DNA of 64,000 nucleotides from CBDANW01 sp965197825 (GTDB lineage Bacteria; Acidobacteriota; Vicinamibacteria; Marinacidobacterales; DATDRI01): the NCBI GenBank assembly GCA_965197825.1, contig CBDANW010000003.1, positions 1 through 64,000 of the forward strand. Reading direction: 5' to 3'. The position numbers were made by a program, and so were the translations under genes. Of this stretch, positions 16,997-27,149 are shown one piece after another. Each line of letters opens with the position of its first letter. Within the stretch, counting starts at the first letter, position 1. A model generated the notes under the pieces. It worked only from the letters and a program-made list of their open reading frames with translations. It was not told the origin of the DNA and made no database searches.

Positions 16997-19039
16997 GTGG
17001 ATTCCCTACTAGTCGTAGGCCATGAAGATTTGAAATTGAAAATACAAAATTCTCGGATCGCCTACGGAGGCGCACGTGGGTCGAACACGGGTGATGAATT
17101 CCACGAACTAAGGGCCGTTCGCCAAGCGCTCAGAATGTTGGATGTGTCCAGCGATCTCACGGCCGCTACGGTTGAAGGCGTGCCTGCCATTGACGGTAGC
17201 GGCAGCGTCTGGGGCGGAGTCGACTGTACGTTGTTGTTTGGCGGCGAGGATCTGAAAGAAGCTGACCGCGTTGAACTTCAGCAGCTTCGATACTCCGCCG
17301 CAAACCCAAACAAGAAATGGACAGTCGCACGCGCCTGTAGCGGGAAGAACGGAAAACCTCAGACCTCGTTGATCCGCCGTTTGGGAGAAGCCTTCAAAGG
17401 CTTGATACAGAAGAGGCGTAAACGCAAATCGCTCGACTCCATCAAGATCTCGCTCGTTACAAATCAGCCGGTCTCCCCGAAGTTAGAGAAAATAATGGAG
17501 ACAGCGCGGAATAGCGTTCCGCCCACCTTTAAGCAAGCGTGGAAGCCTGGAGATTCGGATTTTCACCGTGTTGTCCACGCCAGTGGTCTTTCTCCTGCTC
17601 AATTCAAGCGCTTCGCAGCAGTGGTGGACTTCCAGGGTGAAACCGGTTCGCGTTTTAGCATCGAAGACGAGATGCTCAGCGCAATCACCCAGTGGGCCGA
17701 TACCGAATTCAGGGAAACGGCAATTCGGATGAGAGAATATGTCCGCAAACGGATGCTGCCCGAAGCAACCGGGGAACTGATCACTAAACAGAAGGTGCTA
17801 ATTCAGTTCGGCGTGTCCGATGAGCGAGCCCTTTTCCCTTGTCCATCGGCGATCAAGTCTGTTGAGCTTCTCGTATCGAGGGGTGCATCAAAGGCTGTGA
17901 TCGCCGCGATGTCACGGGGCTCACAGAGAATCTGTTTCCATGGCGCTGGTGGCGTCGGCAAGACGACAGCTTTACAGGAAATCGCAACGTTGCTGCCCGT
18001 CGGATCTGAAATGATCACGTTCGATTGCTTCGGCGCAGGGTCATATCTTGACGCCAGCCAACTACGCCATCGGCCGAAGGACGCGTTCATGCAATTATCG
18101 AACGAGCTGGCACAGCGGCTCAGATTACCGGCGCTGCTGGAGCCGAACGCGACCCGCGATTTCACCAGGGCATTCCGACGACGACTGAACATTGCGGCTA
18201 AGGCGCTCGAAGGAGCTCATCCACAAGGGCTTCTAGTTATCGCCGTTGACGCAGCGGATAACTCGATTACGGCTGCGCAAAGTCGGACGCCTGCCGAGTC
18301 GAGCTTCGTAACTGAACTCATGTCATTCGTCACCCTACATCCCAATGTTCGCGTGATCATCAGCTCCCGAACGGGGCGGCTCGACGAGCTGAATCTACCC
18401 CCTGAATTTGAAAGGATAGAGCTTCCACCGTTTACACAAGAGGAGACGGCACAAAATATTGCGCGCTACTGGAAAGCACCTCGGTACTGGATCGAAGATT
18501 TTCATCATCTCTCCGGCGGCAATCCCAGGGTCCAGGCTTATGCGTTCGCCCAGGCTCGCCAAGTGCGGTCTGAAGCTCTCGTGGCTTTACAACCTTTTGG
18601 GAAAAATCTCGACCAGATTTTCGACAAGCAGTTTCAACTAGCACTTACAAAGTCGGGCACAATCGACCTTATCGAACGAGTGTGCGCTGGACTGAGCGTT
18701 CTTCCGAGACCGATACCGTTGGTGGAATTTTCTCTTGTACTCGGTCTTTCAGAATCTCAAGTGATCGATATCTGCGCCGATCTGGCGCCAGGTGTGCGTA
18801 ACCAAAAAGGTTCCGTCAGTCTTTCAGATGAAGACTTCGAAAATTACATTCGAGACAAGGGGAGCAGCGCCGAGCAATATGTCCAACGTGTGGCAGCGGA
18901 CCGCTTTCTGGCGAACGCCGGTAGCGATGAGTATGCCGCTTTAAATGTTGCCCATCTTCTATTTGTTGCGGACAGAAGCACAGAGCTACTGGATTTCGTA
19001 GAAAAGGAACCAGAACCGAAAGCGTTAGTTGTCCCGGAC
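16997..19039 (+). CDS. STAND-type NTPase (Avs-like), C terminus cut off by MITE-C
   Basis: About 680 native codons. The N-terminal domain has GGARGSNTGDEFHELRAVRQ and a TVEGVPAIDGSG/WGGVDCTLLFGG segment, which may be a nuclease-type effector. The NTPase follows: Walker A FHGAGGVGKTTAL near residue 313, Walker B LLVIAVDAADNS near residue 411 and the sensor VRVIISSRTGR near residue 451, then a winged-helix-like region. STAND ATPases of this layout sense phage proteins through C-terminal repeats, which are missing here: at 19040 the frame enters MITE-C and ends with 40 foreign residues. The GTG start at 16997 is tentative; TTG codons 10-15 positions later are alternatives. Confidence 0.7.
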
Positions 19040-19360
19040 CCCGTCCTGTGCCAAAACTCGGCCCTTTTGAAAGACCATGGCTGTAATTTAATGCACCGTA
19101 AAGTCTTAGCGTCATTTTACCAACACTTAATGGCGGAAGCACCCATGAGGTCTGTGTGAGCAGCAGGGCTGCCCGATCGAACAACGGCTGCCTGACCAAC
19201 AGTAGGAATTGCACATGGTACGTCATGATGGATCCGAAGATAACACCCTCGGGCCAGACGATTGTAAAGTCCACAGCCCTTGGCACCGTCGCGAAACACA
19301 GACGCTAAGCTGCTGATTTATCGGCTATTTCAAGAGGGCCGAGTTTTGGCACAGGACGCG
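19040..19360 (-). repeat. MITE-C, full copy (about 320 bp)
   Basis: Inverted ends CCCGTCCTGTGCCAAAACTC flank, in reverse orientation, 150 bases of the ISu2 left end including its start codon, about 60 bases of other DNA and the right half of MITE-A. An almost identical copy in opposite orientation is at 50212-50530. It separates the truncated STAND gene from a truncated nadC, so the two flanks were not originally adjacent. Confidence 0.88.
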
Positions 19361-19680
19361 GTGCGCTCGCCGGTGAGGATCGAGCGTGCGCTTCCGGAGA
19401 GGCGGACTATGGGCTCACCCGCGTCGACATCGCTACCCTCAGCGATCATCGATTCGAAAGTGAGGCCAGGATCAAGCTGAGCGAAAACGCGCCGCGCCAT
19501 GAAGAGGCCGACAAGACATCCTGACTGTCTTGCGACGAGACGCGCAGTGGTTTGCGCTTCCGATGGCACGATAGCCTGTGTCGTAATGTCGCCCGCTGCT
19601 GCGAGGTCCTCTCTCAGAGCTTGCTCGACAAGGAGGTCGGTCATCATCGCATGGGGTGGCTCGGGGCGAGGCAGGTTCAT
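19361..19680 (-). pseudogene. nadC: Quinolinate phosphoribosyltransferase, N-terminal fragment
   Basis: Starts 10 bases after the nadA stop. About 106 codons match the N-terminal domain: LVEQALREDLAAAGDITTQA near the start, then LARQSGCLVGLFMARRVF-like sequence and RSILTGERT, the conserved helix before the catalytic barrel. At GERT the frame enters MITE-C, so the active-site domain is absent. The enzyme normally converts quinolinate and PRPP to nicotinate mononucleotide after NadA. Either a second nadC exists elsewhere or this route is broken. Confidence 0.85.
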
Positions 19681-19690
19681 CGAACACGTC

Positions 19691-20725
19691 TCATAACTCG
19701 AGCATCCGCTCGACGGCTCGTCGCGCCCTCGCTGCAACGTCAGAAGCAATCTCCACTCTATGCGTCAGCGTCTGAAGCGAAAGAAGGATTTTGGGAAGGG
19801 TGATGCGCTTCATGTGCGGGCAGAGATTGCAAGGACGAATGAATTCCGTTGACGGGTTGTCGACCTGGACATTGTCGCTCATCGAGCACTCGGTCACCAT
19901 GAGAACCCTTGCGGGCTTCTGCTGCGAAACGTACCCACTCATCGCCGACGTCGAGCCGACGAAATCGGCTTCCGCGAGGACATCGGGCGGACATTCCGGG
20001 TGCGCCAGAATCGTAATCTTGCCGTATTGCTCGCGTGCGCCAAGCAGTTCCTCCGCCGTAAACCGCTCGTGCACCTCGCAATGGCCTTTCCACAGGATGA
20101 CGTCGACGTTCGTCTGCTGGCTAACCCATCGCCCGAGGTACTCGTCAGGAAGAAAGATGACGCGTTCCGTACCGAGTGACTCGACGACCTTGACAGCGTT
20201 CGACGAGGTGCAGCAGATGTCGCTCTCCGCCTTCACTTCGGCCGATGTGTTTACGTAGGTAACAACCGGAACGTCCGGGTAGCGTTCTCGCAGAAGCCGC
20301 ACGTCGGCGCCGGTGATGGAGGCGGCAAGAGAACAACCGGCCTCCGCATCTGGAATGAGGACAGTCTTGTTCGGGTTCAAAAGGTTGGCCGTTTCTGCCA
20401 TGAAGTACACACCGGCAAGAACGATCACGTCTGCATCCGTCGCCGCTGCAAGCCGGGCGAGCCCCAGCGAGTCCCCGACCCGATCGGCAACGCCGTGAAA
20501 AATCTCCGGCGTCTGATAGTTGTGAGCGAGGACGATCGCGTTACGCTCGCGCTTCCATACCTCGATGGCATGGATGTACGGCGCATGCACGCGCCATTCA
20601 AGCGCCGGCACGAAATCCCGCAACCGCTCGTAGAGATGCTCTGTCTCTTCCGCGATCTCGGGCGTCCAGGGAGGCGGCCCAAGAGGGATAGCAGGCTCAC
20701 TCTTACCGCGGATCATGGCTGTCAT
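19691..20725 (-). CDS. nadA: Quinolinate synthase NadA
   Basis: A complete 344-residue iron-sulfur enzyme that condenses iminoaspartate with dihydroxyacetone phosphate to quinolinate. Family signatures are IVLAHNYQTPEIFHGVADRV, GDSLGLARLAA, a Cys in EAGCSLAA, another in CCTSSNAV, and the C-terminal CNLCPHMKRI; together these supply the [4Fe-4S] ligands. It heads a nadA-nadC operon whose second gene is truncated. The annotated ATG is preceded directly by AAGG; the ATG three codons later (20716) has better spacing and may be the true start. Confidence 0.95.
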   Translation of the reverse strand: MTAMIRGKSEPAIPLGPPPWTPEIAEETEHLYERLRDFVPALEWRVHAPYIHAIEVWKRERNAIVLAHNYQTPEIFHGVADRVGDSLGLARLAAATDADVIVLAGVYFMAETANLLNPNKTVLIPDAEAGCSLAASITGADVRLLRERYPDVPVVTYVNTSAEVKAESDICCTSSNAVKVVESLGTERVIFLPDEYLGRWVSQQTNVDVILWKGHCEVHERFTAEELLGAREQYGKITILAHPECPPDVLAEADFVGSTSAMSGYVSQQKPARVLMVTECSMSDNVQVDNPSTEFIRPCNLCPHMKRITLPKILLSLQTLTHRVEIASDVAARARRAVERMLEL

Positions 20726-20822
20726 CCTTATCTTATACTCAATATGGGAATACCCTATGAGCTCTTGTCAATAGGTGTGTGTAAAAAAGTTCAGGCAGCA
20801 GCAACCTTCGACGACTCCGTTA

Positions 20823-21157
20823 CCCCGTCCTGTGCCAAAACTCGGCTCTTTTGAAAGACCATGGCTGTAATCTAATGCACCGTAAAGTCTTAGCGTCATT
20901 TTACCAACACTTAATGGCGGAAGCACCCATGAGGTCTGTGTGAGCAGCAGGGCTGCCCGATCGAACAACGGCTGCCTGTGCCTTCTATTTATTCATCCGC
21001 GCCGACCCGAACCTGATCGGTCTCCGATCTGCCGGGACTATGCCTGCATGATTTCGTCGTTTGTTCGCGCTCGGCCCTGAGCACGGCCGCAAACACAGAC
21101 TCTAAGTTGCTGATTTATGGGCTATTTCAAAAGGGCTGAGTTTTGGCACAGGACGGG
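20823..21157 (-). repeat. Chimeric MITE-C variant with IS1-like segment
   Basis: Ends are the ISu2 terminal repeats in inverted orientation. The interior joins the MITE-A half and the leader of MITE-C (to 20977) to the reversed IS1-like 5' segment (from 20978) and the ISu2 end. The right end cuts the recombinase gene that follows. Confidence 0.8.
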
Positions 21158-21498
21158 GTCACCGAGACGAAAACCGCGCCGGCCGCCTCGAGCCGCTCGA
21201 CGAGCTTCGCAAAGTCGGAGAGGGAACGGGTCAGCCGGTCGACCTTGTAGACCACGATCTGCTCGACGAGACCGGCATCGATGTCGGCGAGCAAGCGCTG
21301 CAGGTCCGGGCGCTCCAGGGTTCCTCCCGAGATCCCCGCGTCCTCGTAGACGGTTGGCAGCAGCACCCAGCCCTCCGCTTTCTGGCTCGCGACATACGCG
21401 GCGCAGGCTTCTCGCTGCGCATCGAGGGAGTTGAACTCCTGCTCGAGACCTTCTTCCGCGCTCTTTCGCGTATAGATGGCACAGCGGATTTTCTTCAT
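21158..21498 (-). pseudogene. Serine recombinase, N-terminal fragment (copy 1)
   Basis: Encodes the start of the resolvase domain with the catalytic-serine motif CAIYTRKSAEEGLEQEFNSL and VVYKVDRLTRSLSDFAKLVE. At FVSVT (21157) the frame runs into the chimeric MITE, so the recombinase and C-terminal domains are lost. The complete relative is at 54421-56082. It starts one base after the stop of the DUF2924 gene, as in the intact pair. Confidence 0.88.
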
Positions 21499-21499
21499 G

Positions 21500-21767
21500 T
21501 TAGGCCTTGCGCTTGGGCGTCAGACCGAAAAAGCGTGGTCCTGACCAGTGGGTTCCGGTGATTCGCTTTGTGATGGCGGTGAGGGACGGATAGGTTTTGC
21601 CATCGAACCGATAGCCGTTGTCGAGTATCTCGACTTGGTAGGTCCGGCCATTCCACTCGCGGACGAGATGGGTGCCGGGAGAAACGGACCCTGCGGGAGC
21701 GCCGGAAGCTGGCGAAGTCCAAACCGTCCAAAACGACGTTCCGGCCAACCCCTGTATCCTGCGGCAT
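21500..21767 (-). pseudogene. DUF2924 protein, internally deleted and frameshifted (copy 1)
   Basis: Begins MPQDTGVGRNVVLDGLDFAS, then a deletion of about 170 bases near 21705 shifts the frame. The C-terminal part GTHLVREWNGRTYQVE to SGPRFFGLTPKRKA is intact in another frame. The intact relative is at 56083-56514. Confidence 0.75.
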
Positions 21768-22034
21768 CACCGAACGTTCGCTCTTCTTCTCGATAAAGTC
21801 CAGTCTAATGAGGGACTTCCGGGTGCGAAGTCCGCTGCCCGTAGCTTGCCCCGCAGCCGATTTGAGCCAGCCGTGCGCACCCCCGGTGAGCCTGTCGCTC
21901 GCCACCCGCAGCCCAGGGGTCGGAAGCCAGCCCTGCGGCGCGAAATACCCTCGATTCTGCGCGGATTCCAAGGGCGTCTAAGCTGCTGATTTGTGGTCTA
22001 TTTCAAAAGGGCCGAGTTTTGGCACAGGACGGGG
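21768..22034 (-). repeat. Leader of the DUF2924 element with ISu2 end
   Basis: The 210 bases upstream of DUF2924 are shared with 36031-36203, 45387-45604 and 56515-56783, and each copy finishes in the same ISu2 terminal sequence. Either that end belongs to the recombinase element or an ISu2 derivative sat upstream in their ancestor. Confidence 0.65.
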
Positions 22035-22152
22035 TAGTAAGTTGGACACACGAACGAATTCATGCACCAACGCCGATAATTTCGGGTGGGAATCGATATT
22101 CGTGGTAACTCAGCAAGTTGGGTCGCATCGGCCCATTGTGTCGATCACCTTC

Positions 22153-25100
22153 TCAATTTGACTTACCCTTCGGCGCCAAGATCGGTTCGGGTAAGCCCTC
22201 GACGATGCGCGTTGATTCCACGCTGACATGGACGATGCGGCGGATCATCGCGATCAGCTCGCGTGGATCGTCGAACCAAGCATTGGGATCGTTGACGATG
22301 CCGCTTTCCTTGTCTCGCGTGATTCGGTAGCGGTCGATGAGCCACTCTAGCGGTGTCCGCCCGTTGACCTGGTACTGGTGCGCCCCTAGCGGTATCCCGC
22401 CGAGTCGGAGATGGTCGTTGACGATAAGGATCGTCCTGTCGTTATCGGAATATCGCATCGCCCGCTCACCGACTCGGAATTGCTCCGGTCGCGGTTCTCC
22501 GAGTTGTGTGAAGGTAACGTCTAGCGGATATTCCTGGCAGGTCTCATAGCTGAGATGAAGTTCTGCAAGCTCACGCCCAGCTCTCGCAAAGGCATGGAAA
22601 TCGTGTGCGAGCGGGAGGCGTGGCAGCTCCTTCGCTAGGTCGTTGGCGAAGTGCTCCCGGTAGCTGGGCGCATGCAGAACGCCGTAGACGTAATCGAAAA
22701 TCACATCCTTGGTGATTGAGTTGTCGCTGTAGCGTACGCGGAAAGCGCGCAACGCCGTGTCCGTGATGTTGTCGATACGCTCCAATTCCTGTCCGACGCC
22801 CGGAAGGGTGCCCTGCGCATCCGTCGGTTGCTGATACCTGTAGCGCGAGAAGCATTGTCCGTTGAACATCAGTTGGATATCCGGCATCAAATCGACCATG
22901 AGGGCTGAGAACGGCTTGGTCGAGCCCACGCTCGGCACGCAGATCGCTCGGTTCTCGTGCGCGGCATCGGGAAACATAGTGCCCCTTATCCCCGGCCTCT
23001 TGGAAAATAGGTCATCCGCATAGCAGTGCGTTGCAACAAAGGGGCGATATGCGAGTCGTCGAATATGATCTGATGAAAATTTTGCTTGCCGCCCAGCTTG
23101 GAATCTGGCTTTGAGAGTTTGGTCCCATTTGGCATTTTCTGAATGAATTTTTGTTACGTCGTTAATTGTGTACTCCTGATGTTCTTTCCGAATTTCCATG
23201 GCGTCCTGATAATCGCCCACCATCACGCGGGCATTCGCCACACAGGCGGCGCGCGAGAAATTGTAAATGTAAGGATCCTTACCAGTGTAATAACCATTGC
23301 TGTACAGCTTGAAGATCGCATCGTCCGCCGTGCCGGCCTTCGCGCCCTTCGACCCCATCGGATAGAGCCTTTGGAACGCATCGCTGCGCTGGCCGATCCA
23401 GTCGTAATGCCGGTTGGGCGTGATTGTCACCCAATTCTCGATACCGGCGATGGATCCCGCCTCGCGCAAGAGCATCAGCTTCTCCTCGCGTTTGAGATAG
23501 TCTCCGATATCGCGGTAGAGGATACGGCAGCCGTCGTGAGCGGCTTCCGGGTTGCGGACCAGAATCGTGATTGCGACCGGTGCCCGGGAGCCTTGGCCGA
23601 AGACCTTACCTCCCTCCCGGCGCGAGCGTTCTCCTTGCGTTCGCTGATTGCCCCGCAAGTTCAAAACATGGATTGAGCTGAACTCCTCGGCCAGGCAGGC
23701 GCGAACGCCCGAATCCACGTTACCGTCGATCCACGAGCCGTTGGAGACCAAGGCAACGACGCCCTGGTCGCCGATCCGGTCCGACGCCCAGCGGATCGCC
23801 ATCTTGTAGGTATCGTAGAGGCTGTTCTTGTTCGCGGCGCCAGACCGTGCGGCATAGGTATCGCCGACGCGCTTCTGAAGCTCGGGATAGTCGACGTTGG
23901 GGTTGTTGTCCGCCGAGCTCCTCTGGCCTGCCGACCACGGCGGATTGCCGACGATGACCTGGATCGGCAGATCCTGCTGGCGCTCCGCACGCTCGCTGTT
24001 GTCCGGAAGCCATGCCTTCGGAAAGCCGGTCCTGTCCATGTATAGATTGAACGTATCGGTCAGTACGATGCCGTCGAAGGGCTCATAGGTGCTGTCGGGT
24101 CCCCGCCGGCCGTGAAACGCCTCTTCAATGTGGATGGCCGCGATGTAGTAGGCGAGCAGGACGATCTCGTTGGCATGAAGCTCTCCGTGGTATTTCCGCT
24201 TGAGATCGGTATCACGGATCAGCGCGGACTGAAGCAGCCGGACGAGGAAGACGCCGGTGCCGGTGAACGGGTCGAGGACATGAACGCCCTCGTCGCTCAA
24301 GCTGCGGCCGAACTCCTGGCGCACCACGTGGTCGGCGCTGTTCACGATGAAATCCACGACTTCTACCGGTGTGTAGACGATGCCGAGGCGGTCTGCGTCT
24401 TTCTTGAGGGCCGTGGAGAAGAACTTTTCGTAGAGTTCCATCAGCACGTGCTGCCGCGCTTCGCTGTTGTCAAGGCCGCGGGCGCGCATGCGGACGCTTT
24501 CGTAGAAGCGCTCAAGATCTCGGGTTTCGTTCTCGAGACCGAACTCTCCGAAATCCCGCCCCAGGGAGTCCAGCGCCTGCGCCACCGGGTTGCCGGCGGA
24601 GAAATCGTAGTGTTCGAACAGCGCCTCGAAGACCGGCCGCGTCAAGGTGTGCTGCGCCATCATTTCGATGGCGTTATCCCGGCTGATCGAGGCGTTGATC
24701 GAGACCTTGAGCTCCTCGTGGAAAGCGTCGAACCATTCGCGCAGGGTTTCGTTATCGGGACTGGCCAGAAGAGCCTCGATCCGGTGGACGAGCCGCGAGA
24801 AGATGTCTGCAACGTCCCTGGCCCAGGTCTCCCAGTATTTCCGGTCCCCGCATCTCTCGACGACCTTGGCGAATATCGCGCCGGGTGGCAGGTCGAGCGG
24901 CGGAAAGGGCAGTTCGGGGGTGCCCTGTCCGTCGAGCCCATCACCGCTGAAGATGATCCGATCGGTCGGCGTGTCATTGAGGTCGATCTTGTTGATCTCG
25001 GCATCGAACCTGTCATCGTGCGAGCGCAGCGCCCGCAAGACGCTCCAGACCACGGCGAACCGTTCGTTGTCGTCGAGAGCCGCGGCCGGGTCGACGCCCG

Positions 25101-26889
25101 CCGGCACGGTGACCGGAAGCACGATGTAGCCGTACTGCTTGCCCTCGGCCTTACGCATGACGCGGCCGACGGCCTGCACGATGTCGACCTGCGAGTTTTT
25201 CGGGTTCATGAAGAGCACCGCGTCGAGCGCCGGCACGTCGATTCCCTCGGATAGGCACCGGGCGTTCGAGAGAATGCGGCAGGTTCCCTCGGAATCGGCC
25301 TTGAGCCATTCGATACGGGCCTTACGCTCAAGCGCGTGATGCTGTCCATCGACGTGGCGCGTTTTGCAGCGGAACGCGTCCGGCCGCTCCGCCTCGGGCA
25401 ACAAATCGATGGCGTGCCCGACGATACTGTCCCAATGCGCTTCCAGCCGCTTCGAGGAGACGATCGTGTTCGTGAATGCGATCGCGCGGGTTAGATGCTG
25501 GATAGGTGCATCGCTGAGACGCTTGTTCTCCGGGTTCTGCAACGCGCGCCAGCAACCGACGATCTTCGCCGCGTCGGTGATGTTGATCTCGCTGTCGCCC
25601 GACGCCAGATGTGCCTGCAACGCGGCATCGACGTGTTGCTCGGACATGGCGAGGACCACAACCTTGTAGTCGGATAACAGGTCCCGCTCGACCGCCCTGG
25701 AAAAGGGAAGGCGGTGAAGCTCCGGCCCATAGGTCGTCGGATCGTCCATGGAGAACACTTCGACATCGTGGCTTGCTGCCTTCGCCTTCGCGCCTTCCGT
25801 ATAGAGACGCGGGGTGGCGGTCATGTAGAGGCGCTTCGCAGCCCGAATTCTTTGGGCGTCGTGAACCAGCACGAACGGTGACGTCCTGTCGCCGGGACGC
25901 TCCACGCCGGTCGTTCTGTGCGCTTCGTCACAGAGAACAATGTCGAATGCCGGCGCTCCGTCGTCTTGTGCGTCTTCCACGATACCGAGCGAGTGGTAGG
26001 TGCAATAGACTACCGTCATCGCGTCTGGCCGCGCTTCTCTGAGCGCCTGGGAGATCGCCTTGGGCTCCGTGGTGACCGGGATTTCAAGCTCCTGGAGCGA
26101 CGCGTCCTCGTCGTTTCGTCCGGCGCGTGTATCGGAGCAGATCCCGATGTAGCGATGCGGGATCGACCGTTGCGTTGCCCATTCCCGCATCGATTGCTGG
26201 AACAGCGATATCGACGGCACCAGATAGAGCACCCGCCCCCCGATACCCGCAACGGCTTCTGCTATGCGCAGCGCTGCAAAAGTCTTGCCCGTGCCGCACG
26301 CCATGATCAGCTTGCCGCGATCGTTATCTTTGAATCCGGCGGTCACGTCGTCGAACGCGACCTTCTGATGGGGGCGCAGGCTGAACGGCTCGTGCCTAAA
26401 GGAAAGGTCTTCCGGTTTATCGTGGACGAGGTCGGGCCAGTCGAACGGCCGACTAGCGAGATCGCCGAACCGCAGCACGGTGCATGCGGGCTTCAGTGGA
26501 GTAATGGTCTTGACGGCGTTCGGCCCCCATCCGTCGCCGGTATCGACCACGATACGGGCGGTGAAGGGGTCACGGGCCGATGCGGAGATGAACGAATCGA
26601 GGTGAGGCTTCGAAATCTGGGTGCCAGGCGCGTAGCACTTGCACTGAATGGCGCAGTAACCGCCCTCACGCTCCTCGGCGACCAGGTCGATACCGGTATC
26701 GGCGCCATCGAATCCCTGCTTCAGGTTCGCCCATTCGGACCACAGCCAGACTTTGGAGAACCGTTCCTTGTAGAGGGGATCCTTGACGAAGTACGTCTTC
26801 ATCAGCCGCTCGAAGAGGCGCCCCTTTTCAGCTTCGGAATCGGCGATGGACCGTATGTGGTCCAGCGTTCTCTGGAAACCGTCAGTCAA
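22153..26889 (-). CDS. Type ISP restriction-modification enzyme (nuclease-helicase-methyltransferase)
   Basis: A complete 1578-residue single-chain R-M enzyme of the LlaGI/LlaBIII type. In order: an Mrr-like nuclease with GADTGIDLVAEE and AIQCKCY near residues 60-85; an SF2 ATPase with MACGTGKTFAALR near residue 193, LCDEAHRT near 318, TATPR near 352 and QAVGRVMRKAEG; a methyltransferase with HVLDPFTGTGVFLVRLL near residue 870 and the catalytic NPPW near 980; then a C-terminal target-recognition region. Such enzymes methylate one strand of their site and translocate to cut unmodified DNA. The start is TTG with GGGAGGGTG upstream. All key residues are present, so it is probably active. Confidence 0.93.
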   Translation of the reverse strand: MTDGFQRTLDHIRSIADSEAEKGRLFERLMKTYFVKDPLYKERFSKVWLWSEWANLKQGFDGADTGIDLVAEEREGGYCAIQCKCYAPGTQISKPHLDSFISASARDPFTARIVVDTGDGWGPNAVKTITPLKPACTVLRFGDLASRPFDWPDLVHDKPEDLSFRHEPFSLRPHQKVAFDDVTAGFKDNDRGKLIMACGTGKTFAALRIAEAVAGIGGRVLYLVPSISLFQQSMREWATQRSIPHRYIGICSDTRAGRNDEDASLQELEIPVTTEPKAISQALREARPDAMTVVYCTYHSLGIVEDAQDDGAPAFDIVLCDEAHRTTGVERPGDRTSPFVLVHDAQRIRAAKRLYMTATPRLYTEGAKAKAASHDVEVFSMDDPTTYGPELHRLPFSRAVERDLLSDYKVVVLAMSEQHVDAALQAHLASGDSEINITDAAKIVGCWRALQNPENKRLSDAPIQHLTRAIAFTNTIVSSKRLEAHWDSIVGHAIDLLPEAERPDAFRCKTRHVDGQHHALERKARIEWLKADSEGTCRILSNARCLSEGIDVPALDAVLFMNPKNSQVDIVQAVGRVMRKAEGKQYGYIVLPVTVPAGVDPAAALDDNERFAVVWSVLRALRSHDDRFDAEINKIDLNDTPTDRIIFSGDGLDGQGTPELPFPPLDLPPGAIFAKVVERCGDRKYWETWARDVADIFSRLVHRIEALLASPDNETLREWFDAFHEELKVSINASISRDNAIEMMAQHTLTRPVFEALFEHYDFSAGNPVAQALDSLGRDFGEFGLENETRDLERFYESVRMRARGLDNSEARQHVLMELYEKFFSTALKKDADRLGIVYTPVEVVDFIVNSADHVVRQEFGRSLSDEGVHVLDPFTGTGVFLVRLLQSALIRDTDLKRKYHGELHANEIVLLAYYIAAIHIEEAFHGRRGPDSTYEPFDGIVLTDTFNLYMDRTGFPKAWLPDNSERAERQQDLPIQVIVGNPPWSAGQRSSADNNPNVDYPELQKRVGDTYAARSGAANKNSLYDTYKMAIRWASDRIGDQGVVALVSNGSWIDGNVDSGVRACLAEEFSSIHVLNLRGNQRTQGERSRREGGKVFGQGSRAPVAITILVRNPEAAHDGCRILYRDIGDYLKREEKLMLLREAGSIAGIENWVTITPNRHYDWIGQRSDAFQRLYPMGSKGAKAGTADDAIFKLYSNGYYTGKDPYIYNFSRAACVANARVMVGDYQDAMEIRKEHQEYTINDVTKIHSENAKWDQTLKARFQAGRQAKFSSDHIRRLAYRPFVATHCYADDLFSKRPGIRGTMFPDAAHENRAICVPSVGSTKPFSALMVDLMPDIQLMFNGQCFSRYRYQQPTDAQGTLPGVGQELERIDNITDTALRAFRVRYSDNSITKDVIFDYVYGVLHAPSYREHFANDLAKELPRLPLAHDFHAFARAGRELAELHLSYETCQEYPLDVTFTQLGEPRPEQFRVGERAMRYSDNDRTILIVNDHLRLGGIPLGAHQYQVNGRTPLEWLIDRYRITRDKESGIVNDPNAWFDDPRELIAMIRRIVHVSVESTRIVEGLPEPILAPKGKSN

Positions 26890-26908
26890 TTCTCACCCTC
26901 CCGATGCA

Positions 26909-27055
26909 TCACTGGACTCTGGCCGCCTCGAAGATCTTTTGCAAGTCAAGCTGAACGAGCAGAGGTACGCCTTGCACCTCCTGCTCCGAAGCTCTCTCCG
27001 TTCTTTTCCCAGGCAAAATCACGCGTCTCGGCAGAACTGGAACGCCCTGAGCCAT
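26909..27055 (-). CDS. Small ORF directly upstream of the type ISP gene
   Basis: Forty-eight codons (MAQGVPVLPRRVILPGK...) ending 19 bases before the TTG of the R-M gene on the same strand. The C-terminal stretch VPLLVQLDLQKIFEAARVQ is helix-like. It has no clear ribosome binding site and could be the tail of a regulator whose 5' part was lost to the adjoining repeat. No family was recognised. Confidence 0.3.
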   Translation of the reverse strand: MAQGVPVLPRRVILPGKRTERASEQEVQGVPLLVQLDLQKIFEAARVQ

Positions 27056-27149
27056 CGTACTTGTTTACCACACCGAGGAGCATTCGGGAGCAGGCACAGC
27101 ATTGTCAATTTCGTCCGCTCTCCAGGTGTATCGGGCGTTTCAATGCTCG

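Noticed and set aside
19037..19360. MITE-C as a tail encoding the C terminus of the STAND protein
   Set aside because: The same sequence is present in the opposite orientation at 50212 and in other contexts, so the 40 residues it adds are incidental.
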